From positions 25,596 to 89,595 of the forward strand of contig ARYC01018606.1 in the NCBI GenBank assembly GCA_000711775.1: a stretch of DNA of 64,000 nucleotides, given 5' to 3'. Both the position numbers and the translations under genes were made by a program. This stretch comes from Oxytricha trifallax. Lineage: Eukaryota > Ciliophora > Spirotrichea > Sporadotrichida > Oxytrichidae. This document shows, piece after piece, positions 1-12,775 of this stretch (the stretch's first letter is position 1; each line of letters opens with the position of its first letter). Below the pieces are notes generated by a model. That model searched no databases and was not told where the DNA came from. It worked only from the letters and a program-made list of their open reading frames with translations.

Positions 1-1575
1 GAACTCTAACAGATAAAATCTATCGAATAGGAATCATGAGAAGCCAACTGACGATCCAAGAAATGGGCCAGGCAGGTTTGGATTCGATAGTAATATGCCA
101 TCGAAGACAACTTCAATTCGTAGACCTTAAGAGAGTAATGGTTCGAATTAAACCAGTCCATTCAAGGATAGGTTTGGAGGAAGTGGATTACAACCAATGA
201 ACTTAAACAGTCAATTGTAATTCTATTCGGGACATGCAGAAAGCTCAAATATGTTATTCAGTTATTAGCAATAAATTTAGTTATGGGCTTTAGATAAAGT
301 ATAACTTACTGAAATTATACTTAATTTAGATTTTGTTCTACTAATCTATTAAAGAAAGCTCATAATAAAACGACTAAGATCAACATGAACCAAATATTGA
401 AGTGATAGAAGATAGTGAAGACAGCCATAGAGGTTTAAATTTAATGGGTAGATTTTCTGGTAATGATGCCAGCAATCGTGACCAGAGATTGGATATCAGA
501 GATTTATCATAAAATCACAATCGCAGTAGTTTATTAGGAAATTCTACTTTGGATTAAACTGCCATTCCTCATAATAATAACCAAAAGTAGCATTAGCAGA
601 ATTTGAATGGGAGTGTGATTCCAAGACTGAACCTACCAAAAAAATTAAGTAATATTTTCTTAGTTTAATACATTTAATAAATTAATGTGTGAAACTACCA
701 AGCATAGAGGAAGAGCAGAAGGAAATGCTCTCGCCAATGTCAGCTTAAAATATAAAAGTTAAGAAAAACAAGAAAATAATGAAACCCCAAAATAATAACA
801 AGAGTCATTAGTTATTAAATGATTCTTAAAATAGTGGTTCACAAAGCTCAAATGTTAAATTATTATTATATAAAAATATATTTACTTTTTAAAAATGTCT
901 ATTTTTAGAGTTATAATGATATAATAATGAGAATCAATTAATAATTATTAATATTTGTCTTTATATGTTTTAAAAAAGTAGATAAGATATTAAATGATTT
1001 TTATATTTACTATGATATAATCAATATATCGATTCAGAACTTCACACAATTAATTAATTTTTTATTGCATTTTGATATAACAGGATTCGATAATTTTGTA
1101 ATGATTTTTAGCATACAATTAATTGATAAAAATTATAGTTAAATGTAGGATCAAGTCAAAATAATATAAATCCAATTGAAAAATCGTTATAGAGAACAGA
1201 TTCTTAAGGAGGAAACACATTTCCAAGTAGATTCCCAATTGAAGCTTAAAATTCTCAGTTTTAGTTCTAACCTCCCCTCATATAACCGCCAAACTTAGAG
1301 GATATCTTTCATGATGAAAGTGTACAGATACAATTTTTAAATTATATTATTTTTATCTAATTCTTACTTTCTCAATTTAATTTAATAAATTTAAACCACG
1401 AAATGGGAAGGATGGTAATAAAAGGAAATTAGCCAAGAAAGGCAAAAAAGTAGTAGATAATTACTAAAAAATTGATGAAGAATTCAATTTTATGGATGGG
1501 GATGCTAATTAATAATAATTCAGGGGATCAGTATCGAATAATTTTATGAATGACAGAGGTCACACAGATAGTTGA
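1..1575 (+). CDS. Q/N-rich low-complexity protein, C-terminal part (5 MDSs)
   Basis: Plus-strand coding segments 1-247, 353-639, 695-855, 1141-1336 and 1388-1575 join in frame across four pointer repeats and end at TGA 1573-1575; TAA and TAG codons inside are read as Gln. The 5' end lies outside the window. The product is rich in Ser, Asn, Gln and Asp with a basic Lys-rich stretch (about bases 730-800) and another near the C-terminus (about 1410-1470). I recognise no domain and assign no function. The alternation of open segments with AT-rich inserts bounded by identical short repeats is the clearest proof in the window that this is unrearranged germline DNA. Confidence 0.8.
248..362. other. 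IES, pointer AGAAAGCTCA
   Basis: The 10 bp repeat AGAAAGCTCA occurs at 238-247 and 353-362. Removing one copy plus the AT-rich DNA between keeps the Q/N-rich frame (…H A E S S Q Q N D…). Confidence 0.85.
640..701. other. IES, pointer CTACCAA
   Basis: CTACCAA is at 633-639 and 695-701. Joining gives N L P S I E E E in frame. Confidence 0.8.
856..1146. other. IES, pointer AAATGT
   Basis: AAATGT is at 850-855 and 1141-1146. Joining gives S S N V G S S Q N N in frame; the 291 bp insert is strongly AT-rich. Confidence 0.8.
1337..1392. other. IES, pointer AATTT
   Basis: AATTT is at 1332-1336 and 1388-1392. Joining gives V Q I Q F K P R in frame. Confidence 0.75.
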
Positions 1576-2509
1576 GGTTAATATTGAAATTCAAGAATTT
1601 TAAAATAACTTTACTAATATAATAATCATATAAAATAAGAACTTAAGTGTTTTATTATAAAGTGTGAAAGTTATTTGAAAAATTTTATTTACAATTAAAT
1701 TTAATAAATTATCCCCCTATAAATTTATAGAAAATAATTTGATTTTAATACATCTACAATTATTTACAGAAAAATCAATGTATTTAGTTAAGACAAATTA
1801 TACAAAATGATTAAGATAAATAATCAAAATAATTTTATTCTTATTTATAATAAAATGTTCTTAAACTAAAAGTGCTCTTCTCACTAACTATAATTTTATT
1901 AAAATGATAATTAATAATTTATTATTATAATGTATTTTAACTAACTTTTCATAAATATGGATGAGCCTTAATAGGATTAATAAATAATAAAACATTTAAA
2001 GACTAGAAGGAAATTTGGCATGCTACATATTAATAAAAACATAATTGTAATGGCATTTTATCACACCTATCTATTAAAATTAATCATTAAAGTTTTTACT
2101 TAATTATTTAAAAAAGTTATAAAATCACTATAATATAAATAAAACTTGGAATTACTTTAAAAAATAATTATGTTTAAATTATAATTTTTAGATTTCTATC
2201 AATTAATTGATAATTTATTATAAATATTCAATAATTTATTAATATTTCCAATAAAAAGTTTAAAGATATTCAATAAAGAAATATCAGTATTTTTTAATAT
2301 ATTATTTATGATAAAAAATAAACTCTGAAAATATATTGATAGAAAGATAAAAATACTGTATTTTACTTAGATTTTTCGCAGAGAATTTACACTAATAATT
2401 CGTAAAAATTAACTGGTTTAATTCCTGATTTTATGTTTAAACATAATAAATTGCTAGGAACAAAGAGTTAACAAAATAAAACAGAATGATGATGTTAACT
2501 TCTAAATTA
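1576..2509. other. AT-rich intergenic DNA
   Basis: No supported coding segment or RNA gene seen; very AT-rich with scattered short direct repeats. Confidence 0.6.
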
Positions 2510-2771
2510 AAACCCCATAGATCAAATAAGACACGAAGATTGGGGTAATGAACAATTAAATTAAAAATTAATAATTATTGGCTGAAATCAAGTATAATTA
2601 GGCTAAAATTAAATTTGCACACCCTGATTGGATTACTTTATAAGGAAAATTAATCGAGCCAATAGTTTTAATAATTAGCCAAAACATTATAATTATGCGG
2701 CAATAATTATTAATTTTTAATTTAATTGTTCTTAACCCCAATTTTCGTGTCTTAATTGATCTAAGGGGTTT
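2510..2771. mobile_element. Foldback MITE with telomere-like ends
   Basis: A 262 bp element starts AAACCCCATAGATCAA and ends with the near-complement TTGATCTAAGGGGTTT. The terminal inverted repeats extend about 70 bp and include matching GACACGAA…TTGGGG blocks and a shared segment around ATTAATAATTATTG. It is flanked by TA on both sides (2508-2509, 2772-2773). It has no coding capacity, so it is MITE-like. The ends resemble the host C4A4 telomere unit as TBE ends do, but the rest of the sequence is not TBE. Confidence 0.75.
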
Positions 2772-3568
2772 TATAACATAAACATAGCCAATAAAAGAAC
2801 AAATAAAAGATTAATAAAAACGACAGGAGAGAAATTAATATGATAATCAAATGAATAAGATTAACAATGATTTTGAAATTAATATTGACTTAAGGGATCT
2901 TATAAAAATCTTTTAATTTTACTTTTTATAGGATTTTTATTTAAATCTTTCAGAAAAGGCTGAATTCATGAAGTTAGAATCGAATTTTTCATTTAAGCCT
3001 TATTAATGCGAATATTATTTCAATGACAAACTTGATAATGAAATTATTTATTAAAAACAAACTTTTATAATGAAAACTGATTATATTTTATATAATTAAA
3101 AAATAATGACAATCAAAGCACATCATAATAATCACCAAAAACCTTATAATGTTTCTTTGAGAAGTAAATCTTAACAATCACCTCAAATAAGAATTTTCTA
3201 GATGAGATTTTATCTTTTGACCAGCAATATTATTTTATAAAAAATTGAAATTTTTCAATTTAAAAAAGTAATTTAATAAAAGAAATCACTTGACTTTATG
3301 TAATGTTTTATACTCAAATGTAATTAAATGTAGATACTTTATTTATTTTATTATATCCTACCTTGAATATTTTCATCATATTTGAAAAGGAATTTACAAA
3401 TCAAAATCTGTAGTAAAGTTCAATAATTTCATAAAATTAATTTGAATTTAAATCCACAACAATATTTAATAATTAAGAATAATATTCCAAAGAAAGCCAT
3501 AGTAAAAAATTAATTTAACTGATTTTAAAATAATAATATCATTTAAATATGTATTTATTATTAAAAAA
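2772..3568. other. AT-rich intergenic DNA
   Basis: Nothing coding is supported here. Confidence 0.5.
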
Positions 3569-5030
3569 ATGATTGCGGAGATTGCTACTGAGGCTAAAAT
3601 AAGTCTCAGTTCAATTCCCCTCTTTCATAAAATATCACAAGTTTACAACATATTTTCTTTCTTTAAATCTCTATGTTTGGAGTATCAAGTGATTCGTAAA
3701 AATTATTCCAAATATGGATTAGCATACCTTCTTGAGTTTTCATTCTTCAGCCTTATCTTTCTAATTTTGTTATCATTAATTTTCCATCAGTGTATCATCC
3801 TCTCAAATAAGATTTATTTTATGGCTTGCTGAGGGAAAAAAACTCATAGACATACTCATATAGTTACTTATGCAAGGTTTAATCCTCACTTTTCTACACA
3901 TTCTGAGATAAAAAGGTCGGAATCTTGACTCCTTACACTATAACCTTTTTATTTATCACCAAATTATAATTATAGTGTTCTCATTCAGTATTTACAGAAC
4001 TTGTATAAAAATCAAAAGGTAGTCATTTTTTTGAGAAACCTTTATATGCCTAGCATGATAAATCCTGCGAAAGATTCATATACTAAACTAATTTAATTTT
4101 ATTATTAGTAAATTGAGATAATTGCAGAACTTTTTGTTGCTAGAAGTGATAAATCAAAACTCTACTATAGCTGGCCAATTAAGTGATAAATTATTCAGAT
4201 TTACAGTCAGCAGAGCCACTTCAAAGGGTTGTACTGTACTCTTATAATTTATTACTGCATAACTGACTATATTATATCTAAACTTTAATTATAACTTTCC
4301 CTTCACTATGGTTTGATACTACTCGCACAGCACTTTAACAGCCACTTATAGACGAATCGAAATTTAAACTTTCCAAGCCAGATGGCAGCAGTTTAACTTA
4401 TGTTTTTAATAAGACGGTATGGACAGTGAATATAACTGGGTTGTTCAGTGATAATTTATCTAGAGGGTAGAGCATGAGTTTTATTGTAAAAGGAGTTAAA
4501 AATCCAATAGCTACTTCAATTCCTTCTAGCAGATTTGCATAAAATATTATTTCAAATTAATTAAAGTATAGAATAAATAATAAGAAATAAATCAAAAATT
4601 TTATATTAAACGATTACTACAATTTTTAGTATTTTACTGAAAATAATACTAGAGATTAATCCAATAAATTGATCTATATTATTATTTTTAGATTAGTAAA
4701 TATCAAAGTAGTTAATGAATAAGGAATGATAGTTGATTCTGGAGACTTCTAAGTGACAGCTTAAAACCCTACAAACATTCCCTATGCAACTATAATAGTG
4801 GCTGACAAAACTGTTCAAGCAGTGACTTCTTATAACATATAGTTCAATCACAAAAATGGAATTTATTATATAAAATTAGTATTATTTAACTATTCATTAA
4901 ATGTATCATAACCTGTAAAGAATGGTTGTAGAATCGATGTTTAATTTCCGAGTGCGGACTTTAATCTCACAACTAATCCTATATCTTACATTGAGATAGG
5001 CGGAGCACTTGGAATCTTACAAATAATGTT
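3569..5030 (+). CDS. Putative membrane/extracellular protein, partial, several MDSs
   Basis: The segment 3569-3832 starts with ATG and encodes a hydrophilic N-terminal 50 residues, then a strong hydrophobic segment (ending near L-I-L-L-S-L-I-F) typical of a membrane anchor. Further plus-strand segments at about 4138-4250, 4308-4555, 4697-4870 and 4885-5020 encode Ser/Thr/Val-rich beta-type sequence (for example T-V-W-T-V-N-I-T-G-L-F and V-I-V-A-D-K-T-V) with a spacing reminiscent of repeats in large ciliate surface proteins. Pointers were not resolved and no TGA end was found, so the remainder may lie elsewhere or be scrambled. The stretch 3833-4130 is not clearly coding. No function assigned; whether the N-terminal ORF belongs to the later segments is inference. 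Confidence 0.45.
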
Positions 5031-5893
5031 ATCAAACATGCATAAAGAAAGATTTTTTTAAAAAAAATATTCGGTATAAACTTAAAAGGATATTTTAAAA
5101 TGACAATATTTATTTAACATTACAATATATTAGAAAGGAAAAAATGTAAAAATAGTTGATCTATAAAAATCAAAATGATAATACGTTATTTAATATAATT
5201 TGCTTTTTTTAAAAATCTATTTCTTAAATTTTCATTCTTTTCATAATTATTTTAAAACTGAAGAAAAAAATCGAATTATAAACAATATCACTAAATAATA
5301 CAATGTTTATAAAATTATAAGTTTGAATAAAAAGGAATGCGAGAGTGAGTTTCGAACACGTGCTACTCTGGCTAAAGAATGACTTATGGCCTTCGTAAAC
5401 AACGCCGGCAACTACTCTGCAATTCCTGATAACCTACTATACAATATAATTTATATACTTTTTTCTCTAGTTTATTAAAAATTCTATAAATATACTTACT
5501 TGATAATATATAATAAACTTGACTAATTAATATTTCTTCATTTATTCAAATAGCATTAAACAACTTATTTTTTAAAATATTATCAAAAATCAGTTAATAG
5601 CATATTTATGTAATCAAATTGCTAATACTTTATCAAGATACTAATTTATTTTCTTATATAATTGAGTGAGAATTTAAAATGATTTTTGTTCTTTTTCTGA
5701 CTAAAAATCACTATATTTATCTTTTAGCTTATCATTCTAAAATATTTCTTTGTATTTTTCAATCAATAATTGAACCTAAGATCTTTAATTCTAACACTCT
5801 TGTATTTATAAATGATAAAATAATTGAAATAATTACACTAAACTAATAGTATAGTTTAGTGATACGAAACTTATAAAATTTAGTATAATTTTT
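5031..5893. other. Intergenic DNA containing a tRNA-like relic
   Basis: AT-rich DNA between the partial + strand gene and the channel gene on the - strand. The only non-AT feature is the tRNA-like block at 5333-5427. Confidence 0.5.
5333..5427 (-). pseudogene. tRNA-like sequence (decayed type-II tRNA or tRNA-derived repeat)
   Basis: On the minus strand the ends AGGAAT and ATTCCT pair as an acceptor-like stem. An A-box-like GCAGAGTAGTTGCCGG and a B-box-like TGTTCGAAACT are present in the right order about 95 nt overall, and a T5 run follows the 3' end, as for RNA polymerase III transcripts. The D, anticodon and T stems do not pair cleanly and I cannot assign an anticodon. Length would suit a Leu/Ser-type tRNA with a long variable arm or a short intron. 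More likely a relic or the head of a tRNA-derived repeat than a functional tRNA. Confidence 0.4.
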
Positions 5894-8800
5894 CAATATT
5901 TAGGCTTAGAATCTGAATTTAAATCTGTAGAATTCAATGTCAACTGCATCAATTTCATCTAAATTTTAAGAATCAAGCTCATCTATATCTGACCCTAATA
6001 CATCCTTATCATAATCTAAATAATAAGGAGATACTATTAGGATAATAAACAAAATAAACTTCAATTGATTGAATGTCTTAGTTGTAAGTAGTGATCTTTA
6101 TTCAAGTGATTGATTTCTTTTTGCAAAGCTTTCATAGGTGATTCTAGCCTGCTTCATAAATTATAATCAATAAAAGATTTCTTAATAAATTTCATAAATT
6201 GTTACAAAAATTAAAACTTTTTCCATTTTTATATAAATTTAATCTTGCTTTACTTCTAATTTGAGGCATCATTAATTGATGACTAAAGTTAAAGTGTAGA
6301 ATTATTGTTATTTCCAATTAAATTCAATTCGTTATGAACATCTCTGATTTCTTCCTCACTTTAAAATATCTTACTTAACTCTAAATGAATCTATCTCTTC
6401 AAGGGTTTAATTTTGTTTTAAGTCTTTTTTGTGTTTTTATTTAAAGCTAGAGCTACTATGGAGTCAAGCTATTTTTTCATTGTTTACTATGACTATATAA
6501 TTATACATATAAAGTTATGTGATAAAACATTGAAACATTCTTATAAAAATATAAAATAAGTATCTATACTTTAATTTATACGTACTAATCATAGTCTTTG
6601 AGTTAATTTAAGACAGAGATCTTACTTTAATAATCTGGATGGCTAACTGAGAAAGTATTATTGTTTTACACTATACTCTGTTGAGTATTAGATCTTTATA
6701 GTTTTTTGGCAATATGGGTTTCAACTTTTTTAAATTCCCTCACTTGCTTTTTTACTTTTTGGTTTTCCTCTGGGTAAGAATCTTAAATTTATTTATTAAT
6801 TTTTAATAAAGAGGAAATGAATTCTCCTTTGAATATCAAAATATTTTTAAAAAATGATCTTTCTTTAAATTCTATTTTTAATCAAGATTTTCGCTGTGGA
6901 TGTTATTTGTACTTAGTTTTGAGGAAAGAATTTTATTTTCAGAATAGAGATTTCTTGCTGTTTATTGAAACTAAGGAATTTTGTTAATATTTACTATTCT
7001 GTTATGTAATTCTAGAAGATATTTCAAGTCAGCTTTCTATTTACTTTTATAAATATCTATAATTTTATGTTTAAATATCCATTAAATTAATTAATAATTT
7101 TCTAAATATATTTATTTTTCATATACTTGATTTAACTAGATTTCTTTCATTTTCAATAACAACTTTGTTGCTGTTATGATCATTTTATGCATTTTCAATT
7201 CCATCGCTTACTTCATTTTAAGATGAAAAATCAAGCCCACTCTATGAAAATGGATTTCTCCTCTACTAATCATTTCTTGCAGTCAACGGCATGTTTATCT
7301 AGTTCTATAGAGAGGCTTAATTTGAGGTAATTATCCTTCTTAAATTTTGGCTTTGTATGAAATTTTAAGATTAATTTCTAAGTCTAGCACTTTAAGGTTA
7401 TAGTAAAGATCTTTGAGTATGTTTATCATGTATTCTGTAAAATCTCTCATTCTCCAAATTTCTCACATTTTAGAGAGAGTCCAATTATATCGCTGATAAT
7501 TATCAATTTTGCTCTCTTATAGAATTATTAACTGGATTTATAGCAATTGGTGTACGTGTATTTTACTTAGAATTAAATGATGACATTTTCTATGTCAAAA
7601 ATGGTCCAGCCTATCTAGAGGGAATTTTGATCGGCATTAAATTGGTGGCAGCTGATTTCATTCTTGGTTGAGACAAATATTCAGACATGTCTCTTGGTCT
7701 TAATTGGGTATCGTGATCTACATCCTCTAAAATGACCTCCTCTATTTCTTTTTTTTGATTTTTCCCATTAATTATACGTTATTTTTAAGGCTTTTAATTA
7801 AGCTAATTAGATTTGTACTGTGGTTCTGAATTTTAAGATGCGCTCTATGATGAGGAAAAATATGATAAATCTCCTCGTTTAATTTATTAATGGGGATGTT
7901 TGTAGTCTGTAGTAGAACTCCCACTAATTGTTTGTTTCAAATCTTACTTAATTTTAATGAATACTTATCAAAATATGATAAATTAGAATATTATATAATA
8001 CTTAATGGAATCAATTTACTACTTAACTGAGTTGATGTTTGCATTATATTGATCTTTATATTTGAAGTATTTTTTGACATCTTTATCGAGAAATTCCTTG
8101 ACTTATGGAAGATTTTATATTTAATTAATGCTGTCGATATTGTAATGTTTCTAAGGGGAAAGTGGATTTTCAGCTAATTTTCTTATTTGTACAAATGGCT
8201 GTCTATTAATCTTGTTGTCGTTTAGTACGGATTGTTTTGATTTTTATGTCATAAAATGAGTCATTATAATTGGTTCTCAAAAATTAGAAGTTATGGAGTT
8301 GTTATGTTTGTTTGAGAGAGGAATATATATTTATTCTATATGTTTAATGGATTGTTATTTATTTTAATAATGTATATTATAATCATTCTATATTTATTTA
8401 TTAAGTATTTTTATACATGAAATGCATAGTTCATCGATAATTTGTGAGAAATCAAGGTGTTTAATGATCTCATCAATCCACGATGTGCTCTTCTAGTTTT
8501 ATATTTTTTGCAAACTTTGTAGCTCAAACATTAGCTCTTACATAGCCCCACCTTTCCTCTTACTCTGTTAATTCATACTAAAGAAATTTAGATATTTTAA
8601 ATAAAGTATATAAATAAAGTATATATCTAGAATTTATTTAATTTATGAATAATTCAAAAGCTGAATGCGCCTGATAGCTTTCCTGAATTATATCATAGAT
8701 TCTTAAACACTACGCTTTTAACCTAACTATGCAGTTATAGGTGGTGGATTTATAGCTTTGTCATTGAATATTCTATAGTCTATTTGAGGAAGACCATTCA

Positions 8801-11800
8801 TAAATAAGCTTAAAATTTTAATTTAAAATTTCTAGAATTAATATATTAATATTAGTAAATATATGATTCTTCTCAATATAATCCTCCACAATTAACAGGT
8901 TTTTATCAAATAGCAAACTCCTTTATCTCATTTACCTAAGATATATATTTTTTTATAATAGTTTTATAGGTTCTATATAATTATTTCGATTGAGATATTA
9001 GGAAGATACTGCAATGATAACAGTTCCCTTGCCAAAAGCAGCTCTACATGAAAATGAATAAGTTTCCTCTTTTATTATATTGTACATTCCTATACATGAA
9101 CCTCTTCCAAGAGTATTATAATTGGCACTATATAAATGTTATAATATTTTGGAATTCTATATTATAAATTAGAATGAATAGTATCTAAAACTAGTGGGCA
9201 TACTCTATCTTCAATAACAATTTCCACAACACCTTAAAGTATAATGTGTATAAAGTTGCACTCTTACCCAACTTTGAAGATTCTTATTTAAATTCACTAA
9301 GTATATAAGGTAGTATTTTTGAAGTATAAGTCGATTTCTATATGTTAAATAAAAAAACGAGAATTATAATAGGTTTTAAAGATAATCAGCTATTAAATTA
9401 AAAAAGTTGATATTAGGTTGTAGCGCATCCTCTCTAATCTTATTTATTTTCCACTCATCTCCTTCCACTTTTTGATTATGTGTTTGATTCTGATTACTCC
9501 GAATAGCTTCTGTTTTAGTATGTATTGTATGAACCAGCTCCGTGTTGACATAAATCGGTGAACTATACCTGAGTATCTGTGTGATTTCGAGATATCGTCA
9601 TTTGACACTGAGTTTCCGCTAATAACAGTATACTGTTGAACAGCAGCAAAAACTGTAAAAAATTGTATCGTAAATCGATATTTTTTATTTTACATATAAT
9701 TTGTTGCTAAAGGCACACATAAACAACAGTATATTTTCAGATATATTTCATTTTAAGCTAAAATTAAAACATTTCTGAACAAAAAGAATTCTCTAAAGAT
9801 AAATGAGTTTTTGCAAAAGCAAAAACATTTTAGCTTAAAATGAAATATATCTGAAAATATACTGTTGTTTATGTGTGCCTTTAGCAACAAATTATATGTA
9901 AAATAAAAAATATCGATTTACGATACAATTTTTTACAGTTTTTGCTGCTGTACAACAGTATACTGTTATTAGCGGAAACTCAGTGTCAAATGACGATATC
10001 TCGAAATCACACAGATACTCAGGTATAGTTCACCGATTTATGTCAACACGGAGCTGGTTCATACAATACATACTAAAACAGAAGCTATTCGGAGTAATCA
10101 GAATCAAACACATAATCAAAAAGTGGAAGGAGATGAGTGGAAAATAAATAAGATTAGAGAGGATGCGCTACAACCTAATATCAACTTTTTTAATTTAATA
10201 GCTGATTATCTTTAAAACCTATTATAATTCTCGTTTTTTTATTTAACATATAGAAATCGACTTATACTTCAAAAATACTACCTTATAATGTAAATATAAA
10301 ATTAAGATTGTTTAATTGAATTCATAAGTATCTTTCCTGCTTTTGTAATATATTTATTGTAGAAAATTATCAGGTAGATTCTCAAAGTAGCCTATTCTTT
10401 TTATTACAGCCTATATTAGTTTTATAATTTCTAATTAATTTGAGATTTAGTTTGAATATATTTCTAAAGTTAAAGAGTATATTAATACTACTTACTACAA
10501 AATAATCTCTTTATTAATCTGTGTATGTCTTTCCTATAATATCCTTTACTTTATTCACTATATTTAACAAGTTCATAATTTATAAAAAGATGCTCATAAG
10601 GTTTATGTTTTAATTAAAATAAATATTAGGGTATTGCCTCACAATTTGGTCAAAATCCTCCTTATCAAGTCCAGAGCAGGTGCTAAAATTTCTAGATACT
10701 ATAGTGGCTGTGCGCTTACATTAATAAACCAGCGCTATTTCGCCAAACATAGTGCCTATTTTAAGTTCCTATATGAAATTCTGGTGGAGAAGCTTCCCTT
10801 CCTCGAAAAGTTTGTTCGTTGCCGCATATGTTTCTCATAACTTTTAAAGATTTTCAATAAAACATTCATTTCATGTGCTAAGAACATTTTTACTATGAAA
10901 ATACTTCATAGCAATTGACAAGCTTTTGAAAAATGAACAAATTTACACTTTATTATGTTTTTTACAAAGGGAAAATTATCCCCCCATCTAAATTCTTTTT
11001 GTGGTCTTCGTCCTCAACATAAACAAGCAGTGCTCCTTTTTCTAGAAAATACAAATTTAATGGGGGATCTCCTTGCTTTATAATTTCATCCTCTGGGAAA
11101 TACATTAAGACTTAAAGTTTCCTAACTATGCACTAAACTAAATCATTTTCTTCATTAAATGCATCGATTTAGCTCACGATTTTTGAAAATTCATGTACCA
11201 AAACGTTATAACGGATTGATGGTGATAAAGATCCTAAAAATTGATCTAATTCTGACTAGTTATAATTGAAATATAAAATAAAGTAGAACTTTTGTAATTT
11301 GAAAATGAATTAAAATTTAGTCTTTTATTGTATTCTTAGAAGCTTGAGTGGAATATACGTAGTCTTTAATATGTAATTGCATTTTCTTTGGTAATCTCAA
11401 GTTTTTCATGGCTGTATTAATCTAATCAACTTAATACTAGAAATTTTACTCTTTCTATGATAGCAATGTTATTAAAACTGCAAGCTCTCCAAAAATATTC
11501 GCATTTACTAATGCTCCCATAAATGTTCCAATTCCACAAAGAGAAGCTTATAATTTATATAATAAATATTAATACGTTCAAATATATTTAATCATAAAAT
11601 GTAGATCTTGGCTGAATATCATTTCCTGTAAGTAATACAACCGCTTAATGCAAACACACTAAATATTGAGAAGAATGATCCATAGTGTAAATTTCATAGT
11701 AGTCATGACCTGCTAACTAGGAGAGATAAGGTATCCATATTTTATCCTAAATTACAACGTACCACCAGAGACATGCGAAACAGTGGACATATACCATCAA

Positions 11801-12775
11801 AAAGAAAAAGAGTTTGAACAATTTCAAGAACTAAAATTGTTTATTAATAGAACTAAATACTTACAGCTTTGGTTTGCTCGCTAACATTTAGTGCGGTAAT
11901 AATTCTGTTAAGTCTTAGTACTCTGCCAAGCTTCATTAGTCCAAACATCTAAAATTCTTTGACTTTTACACTTGACACTACCTATTATAAGTATAAATAT
12001 CTTCAATAATTATACCCCAATAACCTCATCTAGAGGTAGAGATGCGATTAAATCAATCCAAAACCTCCCTTTCAATTGTTCTTTTAGAATAGCTTTAGGC
12101 GTATTTACTTCTTCTCCTGTTTTTTGATTAATATAGATTGTCCTGCAATTTATTATCAAGTCAAGCAGAAATACAAAGTCCACGATATAGTTGATTGTAA
12201 CAAAGTACCATTCTTCGAACACAGGTGGTGTAAAAGATACTCCATAAGGAATAGTAAAGCAATTAAATACTGCTAAAATCATGATGAAAATATCCCATTT
12301 AGATTTATAGGGGTCATTCATAGAGAGTAACCATTATTATCTAGCATCTTAAACTTTAGCTTGAACTCGTTTTTACTTCTCAATTTCATCATTTAGGACT
12401 TTGGATTTTAAATTTTCTTAAATTTGCTCCTTCCCTTATTTCCCATTTTACATACGTTTTTTCATTAAACCTTAGTCTGTGCCCTATCTTTATTGTTTCT
12501 CTCAACTATATTAGTTAAATTTTATATATGCTTTAAGTATTTGGTAATTTATATAAATTCTTACTTCTAAGTGACTACTTGTGGAGGTCCACTTCTAATA
12601 ATTTCTAAATCGTCAGCATCTAAATGCTATTCTTGATTTCTTGCGCTTAGTAATGTAGGAACATTAGCATCTTGAGGCTTTTAATATTTTTTCCTCATGC
12701 CACGAGCACTGCCTTCGCTTTCTTGTGTTTTAGAAGCAGTTTGGTTTTATTGCTATAAAAGAAGTTGTTATTGTG
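5894..12775 (-). CDS. Cyclic-nucleotide-gated/EAG-type ion channel with long coiled tail, many MDSs
   Basis: Minus-strand segments in order: Gln-rich N-terminus (12775-12560), basic/coiled region and S1-S3 (12500-12010), a moderately charged S4 (L-G-R-V-L-R-L-N-R-I, about 11930-11890), S5 (about 11800), a pore with L-T-G-N-D-I in place of the GYG filter (about 11610-11640), S6 with N-A-N-I-F-G-E-L-A-V-L (about 11490-11530), and a C-linker. The first cyclic-nucleotide-binding fold is split over 11230-10985 and 10830-10630 (core G-T-M-F-G-E-I-A-L). A second CNBD-like block follows (9250-9000, L-G-R-G-S-C-I-G-M-Y), then a Pro/Gln-rich and helical tail to about 5900. Organisation matches ciliate cation channels, where the protein would sit in plasma or ciliary membrane. 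Start and stop codons were not fixed; that the tail (8480-5894) belongs to the same gene rests on uninterrupted strand and spacing. Confidence 0.7.
9304..10287. repeat. Near-perfect 461-bp inverted repeat with 62-bp loop
   Basis: Bases 9304-9764 and 9827-10287 are reverse complements of equal length. The only mismatch I noticed is one base in the CTGTTGAACAGC/GCTGTACAACAG block. The spacer 9765-9826 is not symmetric. No coding frame is apparent in either arm, and no clear target-site duplication is seen at the edges (…AGTA before, …ATGT after). It lies between the first and second cyclic-nucleotide-binding segments of the channel gene, so it would have to be eliminated as part of an IES. It could be a foldback element, a recent inverted duplication or an assembly artefact. 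Confidence 0.9.

Noticed and set aside
10634-10840. Plus-strand 68-codon frame
   Set aside because: The minus strand encodes the cyclic-nucleotide-binding core G-T-M-F-G-E-I-A-L; the plus frame is a shadow.
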